Assembly (NCBI GenBank): GCA_035048485.1 | Contig: CM068584.1 | Location: 57,537,739 to 57,601,738 of the forward strand | Direction: 5' to 3' | Length of the DNA stretch: 64,000 nucleotides | Source of the DNA: Pteria penguin | Taxonomy: Eukaryota; Mollusca; Bivalvia; Pterioida; Pteriidae | Shown: positions 11,456-23,734 of the stretch, in pieces | Position numbering within the stretch: the first letter of the stretch is position 1 | Layout: every line of letters starts with the position of its first letter | Made by a program: the position numbers and the translations under genes | Notes under the pieces: model-generated | What the model saw: the letters and a program-made list of their open reading frames with translations, nothing else | The model's database searches: none | Told to the model about the DNA's origin: nothing

Positions 11456-11567
11456 CTAAATATAGACGCTCTAGAGTTATCGTTCTTGAAACGCAAAAGA
11501 GTTCCACCGGACAAACAATTTAGTTTCGCTTTAAAGATTTACCTGCTGAGATACGCATCAATGAATT

Positions 11568-14383
11568 AAGATCTAGACAGTTTGCGCGTACCTGAGCTTC
11601 AAAGTTATTTGCGGGCAAGGGGTGTTACAGTTTCCGGTTATAACAAAAGGACGTTTAAAGACCTAGCAAAGGCCGTTGAGGCACTAAATTTGCCGATTGA
11701 CCCAGATTACCATAAAGACTCTGTCCTGAATGACATTAAACGGAAGCTTAATAAAGCTGGTTTGCCGGATTCTAACCCTCTAGAAATCGATGGATATACA
11801 TCGGACTTTTCGTTCATTCCAGATTTTGGTTTGATTGATGTTTTCAACTACCTTATATTTAGCAAATCTGAATATGATGGCAAAAAACTGAAGGGGTACA
11901 AGTCGTTCGAGGACTACCGTCTATTTTATGATGGACATGTAGAAAATATGATGTACAATCCCATCTCAGAAATAAGTGAAGTCTGCCTGTTTAAAGCCAA
12001 AGTCAAGCCAACACAAAGGGACAAAACATACCTAAATAGAGACCACTATGATTTGTGGTTTGCGATGGATAAAGGTGATGGATCTGTCATCACAGGGCAC
12101 TGTGACTGTATTGGAGGGTAAGATTATAATTTTGATATATTTTGCATCATAATGAATGACTTGGAATCGCCTTGTATCTATCACAAAACACAGGTATTCG
12201 TAAATAAATAATGTGATCTTTTGATACAAATGTACTTTGAAACGGCTCCTTCCCTTTAGAATGCCGGTGTCACAACAACAAAAAACTGGGATATATCTGC
12301 CCAGATATCTCAGTTGGTGGAGCATCTGTCATAGAGCGTAGATCCTGGTTCGAATTCCACTCTGGTCAGCAATTTTTCATTCTGTCTGTTACATAACAAA
12401 CTTACTTATTGGATACTATAAACAAGTAAATAAAAATAAAATTAGTTACAGATAAACATGATAAATGCACCGAAATACAGGAACATGACACATAATATCC
12501 AAATAGAAGAAATTACTTTTGTTAAATCATCTTTTACACCACTAAATTGTGAATTTAGAATTTGAACATAAAATTTTGATTTTGTAGTGCTGATGGAGCT
12601 TGCAGGCATCTTGCAGCTTCATTGTATGAACTGGAGGCATTTGAATTAAAATCTTGCACAGAGGGCGAAAACCAGTGGATGAAAAGGCCTCGTCACCACA
12701 ATGTCCCCATCCCTGTAAGGCACCTTACCATTGTTAAGGCAAAGTATGGAGGAGTTGTCAACCAGACACCGAAACCACATAATGACTTGTATGACCCTAG
12801 GCCTGAAGAGGAGCGACAGCCCATAACCTTTGGACCAAAAGAAGGAGTTTGGTATTAAACTACGAGAGGTAATTAAAAGCATACATATGTACATATACTA
12901 TCAACATCTGTTAAAGTGAAATGTGCATCCGATTAATAATCAGATTGGTTCACAAGTGTTCGATCGAATTTTGTGAAATTTGCGTATTCAAGCTTTGATA
13001 ATAGAAGTGTGATTATACTGATCAACACTGACTGGTGGGGTGGGAATTCAAGTACATGCAGTACAATTCATCCTGTGTAAGGTCAGAGTCAGACCACCTA
13101 CAACACAGGGTCGAGGGGTCTTTATATCTCCATATTGATCTCCTAGGGAGTTATTAACCAGATTTCGGGCTGTCAGAGACATTAGGGTTAATCGATTATT
13201 GAAAAGTATGATCAATATGATTGTTCGGCTATTGATAATCGATTATCGGTGATAATTGCTACATCACTAACAAAATTCAAATCAAACTAGAATAAGATAT
13301 GTTTGGGATGGATACCCTTAGTGACACTTAGTGATTTGAACTTTTTTTGAAATATGAATAATAAATATCAAAGATAGATAAAAAGAATTTTGCACATCAT
13401 AGTAAATGCTAATGTTGACTTATTTAATGAAATATTTTCATTTTGCCTTTTGATATCAACTAAACTAATGATACTTTTATTTTAATTGCAGATTTCAGGA
13501 AACACTCAGGCTCTTGATGTTTTATTACATCCTGATTACATGCCAGAGAAGACAGAACTTAATAATAACAGAAAAGATATCACAAAAGTTTCAATTCAAA
13601 ATTTCGTAACAGAATTCAAGAAGGTAGAAAACCCACAAATTATCACTAAAAATGTATGTGAACAGTTTTATAACACAATTACAATAAATAAGGAGAATGT
13701 GGACAGTATATTATATAAGACAGATGGACGAGGATCAAATGACTTATGGTATGAGATGAGAGCAGGCCTTTTGACAGCTTCAAATTTTGAGCAAGCCTGT
13801 AAGTACATAGAAAAAGACAAATCACCGTCTAAAACATTCCTCAAGAACTTGCTAGGAAAAAACAGACTAGATGAAGCTAATCTTCCTGCTCCTTTGAAAT
13901 GGGGAAGTCAAAAAGAAGGGATAGCTCGTGAAATGTATGCCAGAATAGAAAGGAGAAAGCATATCCGTTTAAAAGTTTTGGAGAAAGGACTTTTGGTCAG
14001 TGAGGACTATCCAATTCTTGGATGCAGTGTTGATGGTATCTGTGTTTGTAAGTGCAAGCCTCAGCATCCACAGAAAATCATAGAAATCAAGTGTCCTTAT
14101 TCCAAAAGATTGGCTAATCCAAAAGATGTTGCAATCGAAGCACATTGCAGTAAAGATGAGACCTACTGGGAAGTGGATTGTCCAGCCATCATGCCAGTAC
14201 TATGCCCAGATACAGGGACAACTTGGTCTTTATGCATTAGATGAAGCAGACTTAGTGATATATACCAAGTGTGGCATCCATATTTCTTCTGTAAAGTTTG
14301 ACAAACAATACTTTGATAAAATGATTTCTTCTTTGATCATGTTCTATAAAAAGTATATCATCCCAGAATTGTTAAAATCTTGA
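11568..14383 (+). pseudogene. SAP-SWIM-YqaJ nuclease, accessory gene of a two-gene DNA transposon
   Basis: Exon 1 (to 12117) opens with a SAP domain (LRVPELQSYLRARGVTVSG) and ends in the first half of a SWIM zinc finger, GHCDCIGG. Exon 2 (12588-12868) completes it in phase (ADGACRHLAASLYELEAF), giving C-x-C...C-x-H. Exon 3 (from 13492) is a YqaJ/lambda-exonuclease-type PD-(D/E)XK nuclease: WYEMRAGLLTASNF, LKWGSQKEG, GCSVDG, EIKCPYS, then YAQIQGQLGLYAL. Splice sites are GG|GTAAG, TTTGTAG, GAG|GTAATT and TTGCAG. Frame changes near 12845 and 14190 break it. No clear ATG is visible upstream; the open frame starts after a TAA at 11567. The gene converges on the transposase. Role inferred: DNA end processing for the element. 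Confidence 0.85.
12299..12372 (+). mobile_element. tRNA-like SINE head inside intron 1 of the nuclease gene
   Basis: CCAGATATCTCAGTTGGTGG at 12301 and GGTTCGAATTCC near 12348 resemble internal promoter boxes A and B. The outer CCAGA and TCTGG can pair like an acceptor stem. It has one extra T in box B and no recognisable anticodon stem, so it is a tRNA-derived repeat, not a tRNA gene. The extent of the body downstream is not clear. Confidence 0.55.
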
Positions 14384-14890
14384 TTAAAACATTTATTTGA
14401 AAGCATTTTGTTTCATGTATTTTTATACCCCCTTAATGCAATTCGGGGGCATCTAGTTTTTGTCCTGCCTGTATGAGACTCTCACATTTTTTACCTTGAC
14501 CTTTGTTCTAATATCAAAGATGCCACTTGGGGCATTCGTGTTTCACAAACATAGCATGTGAACATCGAGATATTGTCCACTTCTGCTATCAATTTGCATG
14601 ATAAGTAGCCAATATATTTATCTTAAGTACTAGTTGACATAATTATCTGACAAGTCGACATAATTGAAATTATCAACTAGCTATAATTAAATTGATTTGT
14701 CAAATAACTATGTCGACTTGTCAGATCTTCATGTCAACTCATCAAATAAATATTTTGGTTCATTATCTGGCAAGTTGTTGGCAGGAGTGTGCAAAATTAA
14801 TAAAACAAACTTGTATTGAATAATGAGTACATTCATTTAGATACAAAAATTTTAATTCTCAAATCTAACTGGAGAAACTTTAGGTGATGA
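14384..14890. other. intergenic gap between convergent transposon genes, with 18-bp inverted repeat
   Basis: ATCTGACAAGTCGACATA at 14645-14662 is exactly complementary to 14709-14726, leaving a 46-bp spacer. Related GTCGACATAATT-like words surround it (14632-14760). No coding sequence. It sits where both genes end, so it could be a bidirectional 3'-end or secondary-structure element, or another small repeat. Confidence 0.7.
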
Positions 14891-17560
14891 TTAGACTTTG
14901 ACAAGTTTAGAATCTAAATTGCACAAACAAGCACAAACTCCAACAATCTGGTCATATAGAGGATGCAACCTTAAAGGAATTTGAGTTTGTAAAATTTTGA
15001 AGTTCTTTAGTCTTCCGATTGCACGTTCCACATGTATTCTAGCACTTGCAATTCTACGAGTTTTTGTAACTGCTCTGCTACTGAGCTGTCGACCTAATGA
15101 AAAGGGTGGAATATTCAAAGTAGCTGAATGCTGTGCTAATAAATCACGAATTAGAAAACCACGATCAGCCATTACATCGTCACCATGCTCCAAGTAATTT
15201 AAAAAACCACTTTCCTCCACAATGCGTCTGTCTGATATGCTTCCAGTGAATAATTTTTGAAATGAAGGTGAATGATCCAGTTGGAGAAATTGATATTAAA
15301 GCTTTTAGTGTGTTGTGATGTTTGTACTGAGACCATGTTATCCTTTGAGCTGATGGCAGACTAGGTTTTTGGACAAAAAATTCAGTGCAGTCTATGATGG
15401 ATCTTGTTTTCGGAAAATGTCGGAATGCTCTTGGGCGATTGGATGTAACTTGCTCCTTGGTAGGCCATGATATAAGAAAATTAAGTTTCAAGTATAAAAA
15501 GTTGATCCATGTTGTAAAAATCCTGCTTATACTAGAGGAATGGATTCCGAACAGGTCACCAAGAACTTCCACATCAAAACCTCTTCTTAGTCTTAGTAGT
15601 GTTATGAGGAATTCTTCTTTGATATCTAGCTTTCTTTTTGGTCCAACTCTTCTGTTCTATAAAATAATGTGAATAGGATCGATGTAGTTTAAAACTTGTA
15701 TGGTAGAATAAAGTGATGTATCTATAAGTATAAAACCAGATGTAAACAAAATACTGAAACACTAACTGGAAATAATGATAAAACTTATTCAAACTTGTTA
15801 ACAGCTTATTTTTACTTGTACTTAAATTTTTTTTTGACTCTGTTGTATCTTGTCCTCTCCAGTAATTTAGCTTTTCTGCTGTGGGTTTAATCCAAGAAAA
15901 CAGAAAAGTAAACATGGCAAGAGTGAGTCCTGCAAAACAAAATAAAAAATTATCATTAAGAAATATTTGAAATCATTCAGATTATTATGAAAAATAAAAC
16001 TTGTACCGACAACCGTACCATACTACAAGACAAAATTTTTTTATCAATTAATTTTGTAAATATTGTTGACCTAGTACAGACAGACAGACACTGTCATAGA
16101 CAGAAATCGCCTACTCATATATCGATATGGCTTTGAAATCCGACTTATAAAGTATTTAAGACTATCAATGCAAAAGTATACCTGTATAGAATTTGCATGA
16201 GTTGTCAACCTTCAAAACAGAGGATGGAAACATTCGCCTCGGTAGTTGTTGCTTGTCCATGAGATCCTGGGTGGTAAATGGATTCAAATGTTCCATATTT
16301 ACATCAGTTTGAGTACTGATTTCACAGGTTTCCTTATGAGTACATGTATTTCCGGTAGAGTCTATGATGGATGTGTACACCTCAATTTCAGCATGTCCAA
16401 CCTCACCATCCCAATCTATAAACAAATATTGGATAGAATTGAAGCTAAATAATTCAAGAAATGATATTTTCAAAGATCACAATAAGATTAATGATGATTG
16501 TGTGAGTGTTATAGGAATGGGAATTTATTTAGATTATAATTTTGATATATATATACATCATGCATGTTACGTGTATATATAAATAATATAAGCACAAATA
16601 GAGACCATGATGTATATATATATATGAAATCACTACTTGACTTTTCGTCAATAAGTGAATTGTGACACTAGCATTGTCGTTGGTGTAGTTGTTATGCACT
16701 TGGCTTGCGGAGCAGACGATCCGGGTTCGAATCCAGGCTGCACCACTATGTTTGATAGGTTTGTCACCTCCTGCTTCCATGTCACAATATGACTGAAAAA
16801 CTGTTGAAGCCTTAATCAACCAACCAACCTAACATCTACAAACCAATGGTTACCATGTCAGAGCACAGGGTTAACCGTGCCCAATGTCTGCCTATATTGT
16901 ACATGTAGTCATAGTGACTGTGAGTCACACTTGCTATCTATTTTTTTTACTTTTCAGGCATATCATAAATTTCTAAAAATACTTTTATAAAAGAAATGAA
17001 GTACATATACCTTTGTCATTACCACAGCTATTGATTTCATTATCCTCTATCGTGATAGTTTCTGCTACATTTTGTATGCTCCCTTCGGAATCTACTGGCA
17101 GTGGCATAGAATACATATGACCATCTTTATCTATGATTTCACTGAGATCAATTGCATCTGGTCCCTTCACTCCCTTGACATCATCATGAGTACAAAAAAG
17201 TTCTTTTTTTATGCGTTTGACAATACATGGCTTCGCTCTTTTCATAGGAGATTTTCTTTTTCTTTTACTCGACAGGATACGGACTTCAAGGTCTGTAGCA
17301 CTGGCAGGTAGTGGATCTGGGTGTTCTGCGGTCGGCCCTTTGCCACCTATGAAATGCTTGGAACAAATATAGGTCTCTTTTCTAACATTTTCGGCACTGA
17401 AAAATTTTCGGCCACAAAGTCTCACCCATCGCTCGCATTTTTCTCTCTGTGTTTTTGGCTTTGGGAAAGGGATAAAAAACACACCTTCCGACTCGGGTCT
17501 TACGCCGATATATCTCGAGTCACTGTTACAACTACCATGACAACAATGTTTAACAGGCAT
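14891..17560 (-). pseudogene. THAP-DDE (DDE_Tnp_4 type, ISL2EU/Harbinger-like) transposase
   Basis: First exon 17560 to about 16985 encodes a THAP zinc finger: CCHGSCNSD, WVRLCGRKFF, YICSKHF and EHPDPLPAS. A middle exon (about 16440-16180) has CEISTQTDVNMEHLNPFT and DNSCKFYTG. Another begins near 15920 (TFLFSWIKPTAEKLNYWRG). The catalytic exon runs from about 15652: RVGPKRKLDIKEEFLITLL, IIDCTEFF (Asp), VMADRGFLI (Asp) and HVERAIGRLKNF (Glu), so the DDE triad is intact. A T5 run at 15254-15258 causes a one-base shift between the first and second Asp segments. Introns are inferred from frame changes and AG/GT signals. It would cut and insert the element; the pairing with a YqaJ nuclease fits what I recall of ISL2EU. 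Confidence 0.82.
16676..16748 (+). mobile_element. tRNA-like SINE head in a transposase intron
   Basis: TGGTGTAGTTG (box A-like, 16681) and GGGTTCGAATCC (perfect box B, near 16723) lie 43 bp apart and are followed by GGCTGCACCA. Cloverleaf arms are imperfect. To its left, inverted TATATACATCATG / CATGATGTATATA arms (about 16550 and 16606) suggest a small insertion. Confidence 0.6.
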
Positions 17561-17639
17561 GTCTTATCTTATCTTTCTCATTCGATTATATCTACCGTGT
17601 AAAAACCTCTTTTTCGTTGCCGTATAGATTGTGTATATT

Positions 17640-18160
17640 TGTCCTACTTGTCCGGTCTTCCGCATGCCGCTTATGCTCTTAAAAATAATGCCGCTTATGT
17701 TGCGTCAAATTGGCAAAACGACTATTCATGCTTACTATTACCAGATGCAAATGTACATGTCAAACAGACAGTTTTGTGACTTTGTTGTTTGGTGTCCAAA
17801 TGATTGCTATATTGGAAGGGTGTACAAAGATGACGTCCTATGGAGGGGAATGTCCGCAGAAGCAAAGGAATGTCATAGATGCTGTGTTGTGCCAGAGCTG
17901 CTGAATCGATTCATAAGCCGGCAAAGGGTTCTGCGATAAAGTACCCTCTGTACAGCCGACAAACAGAAACCAATATCAACTTCAAGTGAATCCGAACAAA
18001 ACAGAAAGTACTGTATATGTGCGGCAATAGATGATGGAAGGAAAATGGTGTTTATGCGATAATGCAAACTGCCCAAAAACAATGGTTTCACTTAATGTGT
18101 ATTAAGATGAAACATGTGCCAAAAGGGAGATGGCTTTGCAAGGACTGCAGATGACCCATT
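17640..18160 (+). pseudogene. C-terminal YqaJ nuclease plus PHD finger fragment
   Basis: 17640-17936 contains YYYQMQMYMSNRQFCDFVVW and DCYIGRVYKDDVLW, the typical end of a YqaJ-type nuclease, including the conserved Gln-x-Gln/Met segment. About 60 bp after the stop a PHD finger is split over three frames: KYCICAAIDDGRKMV, then CDNANCPK, then QWFHLMCIKMKHVPKGRWLC. Cys and His spacing agrees with PHD zinc binding once frames are changed. It starts directly beyond the THAP end of the neighbouring transposon but is a different nuclease lineage. It has at least two frameshifts and no upstream part. Confidence 0.7.
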
Positions 18161-18711
18161 GTTGTATTAATTTTATCTGTGTATTTTAGTTTGTGCTTGT
18201 ATGCGATATTCATTAGATACCCGGTTCTCTGAAGACCGGGACAACTTGAACAACCATAAATACAACATATCGGAATGATTTATGTCAATGGGCGAGTTTA
18301 TGCGTCTACTTGGGTTGATACTCGGCTATTTTCTACGCACGCGCGTTGAAATGTACGCTTGAACGGAAGGGTTGCTACTCGAGTGAAAAATGGACGAACG
18401 AAGATGTCCTTTTCAACATTTTCTGTTCAGATCCGACGAGTACACTGATATCAAGCAATACCATAGACTCTTCATTAATTTCAACCTTCGTAATACTGCA
18501 GTACTATTCGAGACGAAAATACGTTTCAATAAAAATCTCAGATAAATAGAAATAAACAAAGTTCATGTACAAAATATAATACAAGCGTTTTATATTATAT
18601 AAGACAGAGATGTTTCAACGATAAATAGAAATATACAACAGTTCATGTACAAACTATATTACAAGTACATGTATATAAATATAAGAAAAAGATGCTTCAC
18701 TGTCACAAGAT
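18161..18711. other. no gene recognised
   Basis: Short plus frames of up to 67 codons only. A GTTCATGTACAAAMTATAWTACAAG-like word is duplicated (about 18561 and 18640). Confidence 0.5.
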
Positions 18712-19301
18712 TTAAACTTGTATAACTGCCATCAATGTGCAGTTTACTCTGTAGAATTGCTTTCTCAAACCACTCTCATCAAGATGAACAAAATCTGGAA
18801 GATAATCAGATGGAAAGTGAATTTCCGGCAATGCATCAAAGTTAATTTTAATTTTATTTTTCAACTTTTGATTGATGTGTTTGCGTTGCGCATCGAATGA
18901 ATTTTTCGTCAATCCAGGAGTCTTCCTCGTTCCAAAATTTTTGATATAAGAACACGGTTTACACCTTCAGAAAATAGTCGACCAACCAACTTCCTGATGT
19001 CTGAAAATTTCCTTTGGGGAAGACGTTGCAGAAATGCGTTACCACCAACGCAAACGAAAACTATGTCAGGATTATAGTCTCTTATATTTTCGACGAATCT
19101 TTCGTTGATATCTGATGCACGCAATCCACCTTTTCTGTAGAATTTTACCTCGTGCGGAATGGAGAGATTTCCACCACAGAAACTCTCAAGTCTAAGGATA
19201 TAGCTTGAACCGTAAAGAGCTATTTTCGTCATGCTGTATCTTAGAGTTTCATAGAGAAACTGATGTTGAAAATCATGACCCCCTTCATTATATATATACA
19301 T
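18712..19301 (-). pseudogene. SGNH/GDSL-hydrolase-like domain, fragment 1
   Basis: 19301-18909 encodes KIALYGSSYILRLESFC (block I-like, with Ser), NPDIVFVCVGGNAF (block III-like) and VLISKILERGR. The frame then changes near 18910 to HFPSDYLPDFVHLDESGLRK, whose D-F-V-H fits the catalytic Asp-x-x-His of block V. SGNH domains occur in CR1 ORF1 proteins and in some DIRS/Ngaro retrotransposons, so an element origin is likely, but no reverse transcriptase is adjacent. One frameshift. Confidence 0.65.
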
Positions 19302-20693
19302 TGTAATATCAAATATTAATTTAGTTAAGCATTTGAGAACTATTCAAATCATTAAAGAAATTAAAATAAAATCATTATTTATATAATACTAAATGCTATG
19401 TAGTTAAGTGTTTGAGAACTATTCGAATCATTAATCATTAAGGAAATTAATGTAGAGTTATCAGTTTCAGATAATTAAGATAACTGTGGATCTGCTGATA
19501 ATTACAATAATAAGAATATTAATATATTCAAGATATTATAATTATCGAATATAAAAATCGTTAATTTATGTCTATCATCAACAAACTTCCTTTATAGCTA
19601 TAATTTATATATTGTATTATTATAAAAGATAAAAAGGCCCTTTAGGCCCATTATTAATTGTAATAAAAGTAAAGCACAAATTTATTGTTGTAATGGGGTA
19701 GTAAACTACACGCGAGTTTGAATGTCCCATTGTAAGGAAGTTTCCTTTGTACTGTCTTCAATCTTCTGAAATAAGTTGGCACCATAGTATACTACCCCCG
19801 GTGGTATATATAACAAAAGAATATGTACATATCTCCTTTTCCTTTATGCGTATTAGACGCCATTCGGTTATTACAAGTGCCATTCCGCATTTTATACCTC
19901 CACTCCGGTTATTCTATGTACCGATGATATACTTATAAATGATTTATAAGGCTTCAGTCTTTATGCATAACTAATTCTTTGACATGAAATTTCATTCAGT
20001 GTCAATGTATGGAGATCTGTTTCTGTCAATAGTGTTCAGTATTTTCGATGTTTGCCTTGTATATTATCAAGTATTTCATATATTTACCTAAGACATGAGC
20101 CTTTTTGAGTATAACATACTAGTATTTATTATCGTTCAAGATATGTAATGAAATGCCGAATCAAATAGAGGTCCAACTAGGAATTTCGAAATCAACCAAG
20201 TACTTTATAGTTGAATCGTGTACATACATACTGAAAAGAAAATAAACACATAAAAAGGCGTAACGTATAACGGAAGGCAACAAAATCTACAATAATATAT
20301 ATGCAACATGCATGATGTACCAAAAGTCGTTGTTTCATACGTTTCTTTGTTAAACAAAGGTGGGGATTGTGAGATGAAAATGGGGATTGCAATATATATA
20401 TATATCTTTTCCAGGAACGATTTCAAAAATCTAATTGATTTTTTTTTTACTAATTTTCACTTGACACCGATATTAGAACACTTCTTATACTTCATTTCAG
20501 TATTTTATTCCCCTGTATTCAACTTTCCACACGTCAATGCAATTAAAACATTCCGCAAGGAATGAAAGAAAGTATCGAAACGTTTTATTCTCAATTTAAA
20601 AGTATGATACTGAAGTGATTCTTTGAAAGAATATCGCTTTAATGCCAGACTGGCATGCCTACTCAGTCCATAATCCAAGGCTTTTTGCAATCA
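19302..20693. other. no gene recognised
   Basis: AT-rich with short chance frames. A GTTAAGYRTTTGAGAACTATTC word is repeated at about 19323 and 19403 (about 80-bp spacing). Confidence 0.5.
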
Positions 20694-21327
20694 ATACGCA
20701 GTTGTGTTAAGGCAATACACAATTATATAATGTTGCAGAAAACCCGCCAAAACAACATGACGTGATTGTGACGTCACTATGGCTCAGTGCATTATATGAA
20801 GCGGTAGACACTGCAACAATAAACATGCCAAGAAAAACGCCGTTGTGCAACCTTTTCCTCAACTCTGTTGTGTAATTTCACATAAAGACTGTTCTATATC
20901 TGCTTAAAAATGCGTTTTGCTGGGCCTAAGTTTTAGATTATAAAATATTATCAGAATTTCAATTTAATTATACAATGTCTTATAAGACTACACCATTCAA
21001 CAATTACGCCTCTAAGAAGTTGGGCACAGTTATAAATATTATTGATAGATTTCCATTTATTATTTACAACAAAATTTTATTACCAAATGGGGCAATGTAC
21101 CTTGCACTTGTTGGATGTTTGTTGTTAATACTACATATGCTATATATAGCAGTCACGTGATTGCAAACAACTAGGGATAAAATGTAAACGTTTGAAAAAG
21201 TAAACTTTTTAAACAATTGCATTTTTACCATTTTTGCAGAAATAATTTATTCTATTTCTTATGCGGTTTTCAATACAGACTATATAATGTCAATCACGTC
21301 GTGGACTGCCTTAACGTTACTGCGTAT
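20694..21327. mobile_element. dispersed MITE-like repeat, complete copy
   Basis: Left end ATACGCAGTTGTGTTAAGGC and right end GCCTTAACGTTACTGCGTAT form imperfect terminal inverted repeats of about 27 bp. A second copy of the interior begins at 36737 with the same left end, and an isolated right end occurs at about 36036-36064. No coding capacity. The superfamily is unknown. Confidence 0.7.
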
Positions 21328-21825
21328 CTACAATTATGGAAACTTCTGGTAAATACACATGTAGCCGGATATACATATTATTAAAACATTTTCCCCATTT
21401 GTAATTAATGGAATCGAGATCGAAGAAATAGTCATTTTAAGGCTGAAATTTGTTGGAAGGAGTGGCTTTAAAATTAAAAATGTAAATGTCACCAGTGCTT
21501 TATCAGTGCTTCTCGATTCATTAATGTATCCGATCTATTTTTTCCAGAACCCAATTCAACATTTATCAGACACATAAAGGCTTTAATACCTTTAGTGAAT
21601 CAGGATCTCAGGATGTATTTTAAGAGATTGGTTTCCTTTGCTAGGATAGAAAATGGAGCTCTGGTAGGAATATCTAGATATTAAAATAATAAAATTGAAA
21701 CTAGTATCTATAATGTTCAATTGTGATATACAAGACCTAGATTTTAAATTACATGTATTAAGTCTCAAATCAATATGTCTTTTTGCTTTCAAGTAAGTCT
21801 GAGAAACATAATAATACACTACTTA

Positions 21826-22444
21826 CCTGATTGACTGCGGAATTACCGGATTGACCAAAAAAGTTACCGGATTGACCAGGTTTTTTAAAGTTTTTTTTTG
21901 GCAGATATGGATCGAGTGACGTTGGTTACAGGAATTACACGACTTTTTAGGCAAAAAACGCATTCCGGGAAGTTGTAGTAATAGATGCAAATTCCTCCGT
22001 TTGCGCCGCGACTAGTAACTCTAGTTTCTTAGTGGTATGAATCGGGAATATGAACTTGTGTACATAGCTTAATTTACATAAACCAAATTACATGAATATG
22101 AATTTAATTATTTAATGTCATTTTATTTGCAGGTTTCAAATATATAAAGTCAATACAAGTCAAGTTGAAAATATTACAACTGGAAGAAGATATAAATATT
22201 ACAAATGGACGTTTCAAAATAACGATATAACTGTATATATATTGATAGGAGATATTCATATAACGTGTTTCTATATACATGTATCGTGCTAAGATATCAC
22301 AAAAGACATGTTAATTCAATGAATTAATGAACTTAAATTGAGGTTGTCAGCCGTTGTATCTAAACCATCGAAATACGGTGCAATAATTAATTTAGATACA
22401 ACGTTTCCAGCTCTTGCCACGTGGAGGCCACCACTTCAAGAGCC
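21826..22444 (-). mobile_element. ribozyme-headed non-autonomous retroelement, copy A
   Basis: On minus the element starts at 22444 with an HDV-like ribozyme and ends near 21826 with three imperfect GGTCAATCCGGTAA words followed by GTAGTG. Both ends and an interior segment (GGTATGAATCG, AACTAGAGTTAC, CGCAAACGGAGG, CTTCCCGG) match copy B (33695-34955, plus), which is about twice as long; copy A therefore looks internally deleted. No open frame. A head with a self-cleaving ribozyme and a fixed 3' end suggest retroposition by a non-LTR machinery. Confidence 0.75.
22340..22444 (-). ncRNA. HDV-like self-cleaving ribozyme candidate A
   Basis: 5' to 3' on minus: P1 GGCTCTT (22444-22438) pairs with AAGAGCT (22415-22409), with a G-U wobble at the first pair as in HDV. 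P3 GCC/GGC encloses L3 TCCACGT, and GG follows P1 for P1.1. P4 is a 13-bp perfect hairpin (CGTTGTATCTAAA and its complement). The J4/2 segment is GGCTGACA, with a candidate catalytic C. P2 is GTGGT with ACCTC (one T-T mismatch). Predicted cleavage is 5' of G22444. Confidence 0.8.
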
Positions 22445-23734
22445 ATAAAAAATTTAAGAATAATAATACTAAAAATTATAGAATAAAGTAGAATTTGAAA
22501 CAAAAATGTTAAGATACAAACCCCCAAAAATTTAATAATAAGAATAGAATTTTTAAACAAAGATATATAATTTAACTGAAAGAAGTGTGAAAGGAAACAT
22601 CAATGTTATTAAACAGACATGCATAGAATACTTTGATAATACAATTATCTGTGTTTAAAATTTTAAATCTATTATTGATAATACAAAACTTTCTATATAG
22701 TTGTAATGGCTATACCTTCCCTTTTTGCTGTTAACAGTAAATTAAAAAATTATCATTTTACATAAAAAACAAGTATGCAGTTTTTGATACACATGTTAAC
22801 AGTGTTTTGAGTCACTGATGTGAAATTTGGGGTTTTCATAAAGCCAATGATACGGAAACGTATAAAAAAAAAGTAATCAAAAGCGTATACGGAAACTTAT
22901 TTTGTAAATTCAGGTAAGAAATATCCGTAAAAAGTAATCCTTATATGTTATAATAGGTATATATTTCGCAAGTTATTCTTATTATTTGTTTCAAATACTT
23001 TTTAGACTTTAATGCACTTTTGTTTTGTAAATAAATAAATCCTTTACATGTCATACAATAAATCACAATTTAAAAACCAACAATTTTTCGATGTATATAT
23101 ATCTTCGATAAATGATATAAAATTTTAGTTTACTTTTTATATTTATAAAAAAAATTTCTATTTTACATCAAGTATATATACAGACAATAAACAAATAAAG
23201 AAACAATATGAATTACAAAGGAATATATGATAAATACTAGACATAATTTTTAATACTTATGTTTAAGAATATTAAATAACTGCGTCGATGTAATAAAAAT
23301 AAAAAAAGAAAATAACATATCTTTGTGAATTGGCGACATTTCAGGAAGGATTTAAAACATACAAAGCGAATCATTTAGTAATCGTTGGGTATATTTACAA
23401 AATAAGGAGGGCCCATACACGTTCTGGGTGAAGTATTAAAATTAAGATAAATGTTTGTCAATATATGTACGATATATATTGTGTTCATCTTGAAGTTAAA
23501 TTATTACTTTATATTTATAATATCTAATGTGCCAAATGGCATGAAGAAATAAATGAACAAAACTGAACTGAATGGTTGGGAGTAGATTATCGACCAAGTA
23601 CTTGTCTATAGTATTGCGTAATATTACGACCACGGGTTGACTGGATGAATTATCACACCCTGTGTCATTTAAAGGTATTAATAAGCTACACTTCCGACGG
23701 TCGTGGTATTAAAAATAATGCTAATAATATTTAG
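22445..23734. other. AT-rich, no gene recognised
   Basis: About 1.3 kb, very AT-rich on inspection, with scattered ATATATAT words and no long frame. A GACCACGGGTTGACTGG/ CGACGGTCGTGGT pair near 23626 and 23696 gives short inverted matches. Confidence 0.5.

Noticed and set aside
12299..12372. Functional tRNA gene
   Set aside because: Box B has an extra base and no acceptable anticodon arm; intronic placement fits a SINE.
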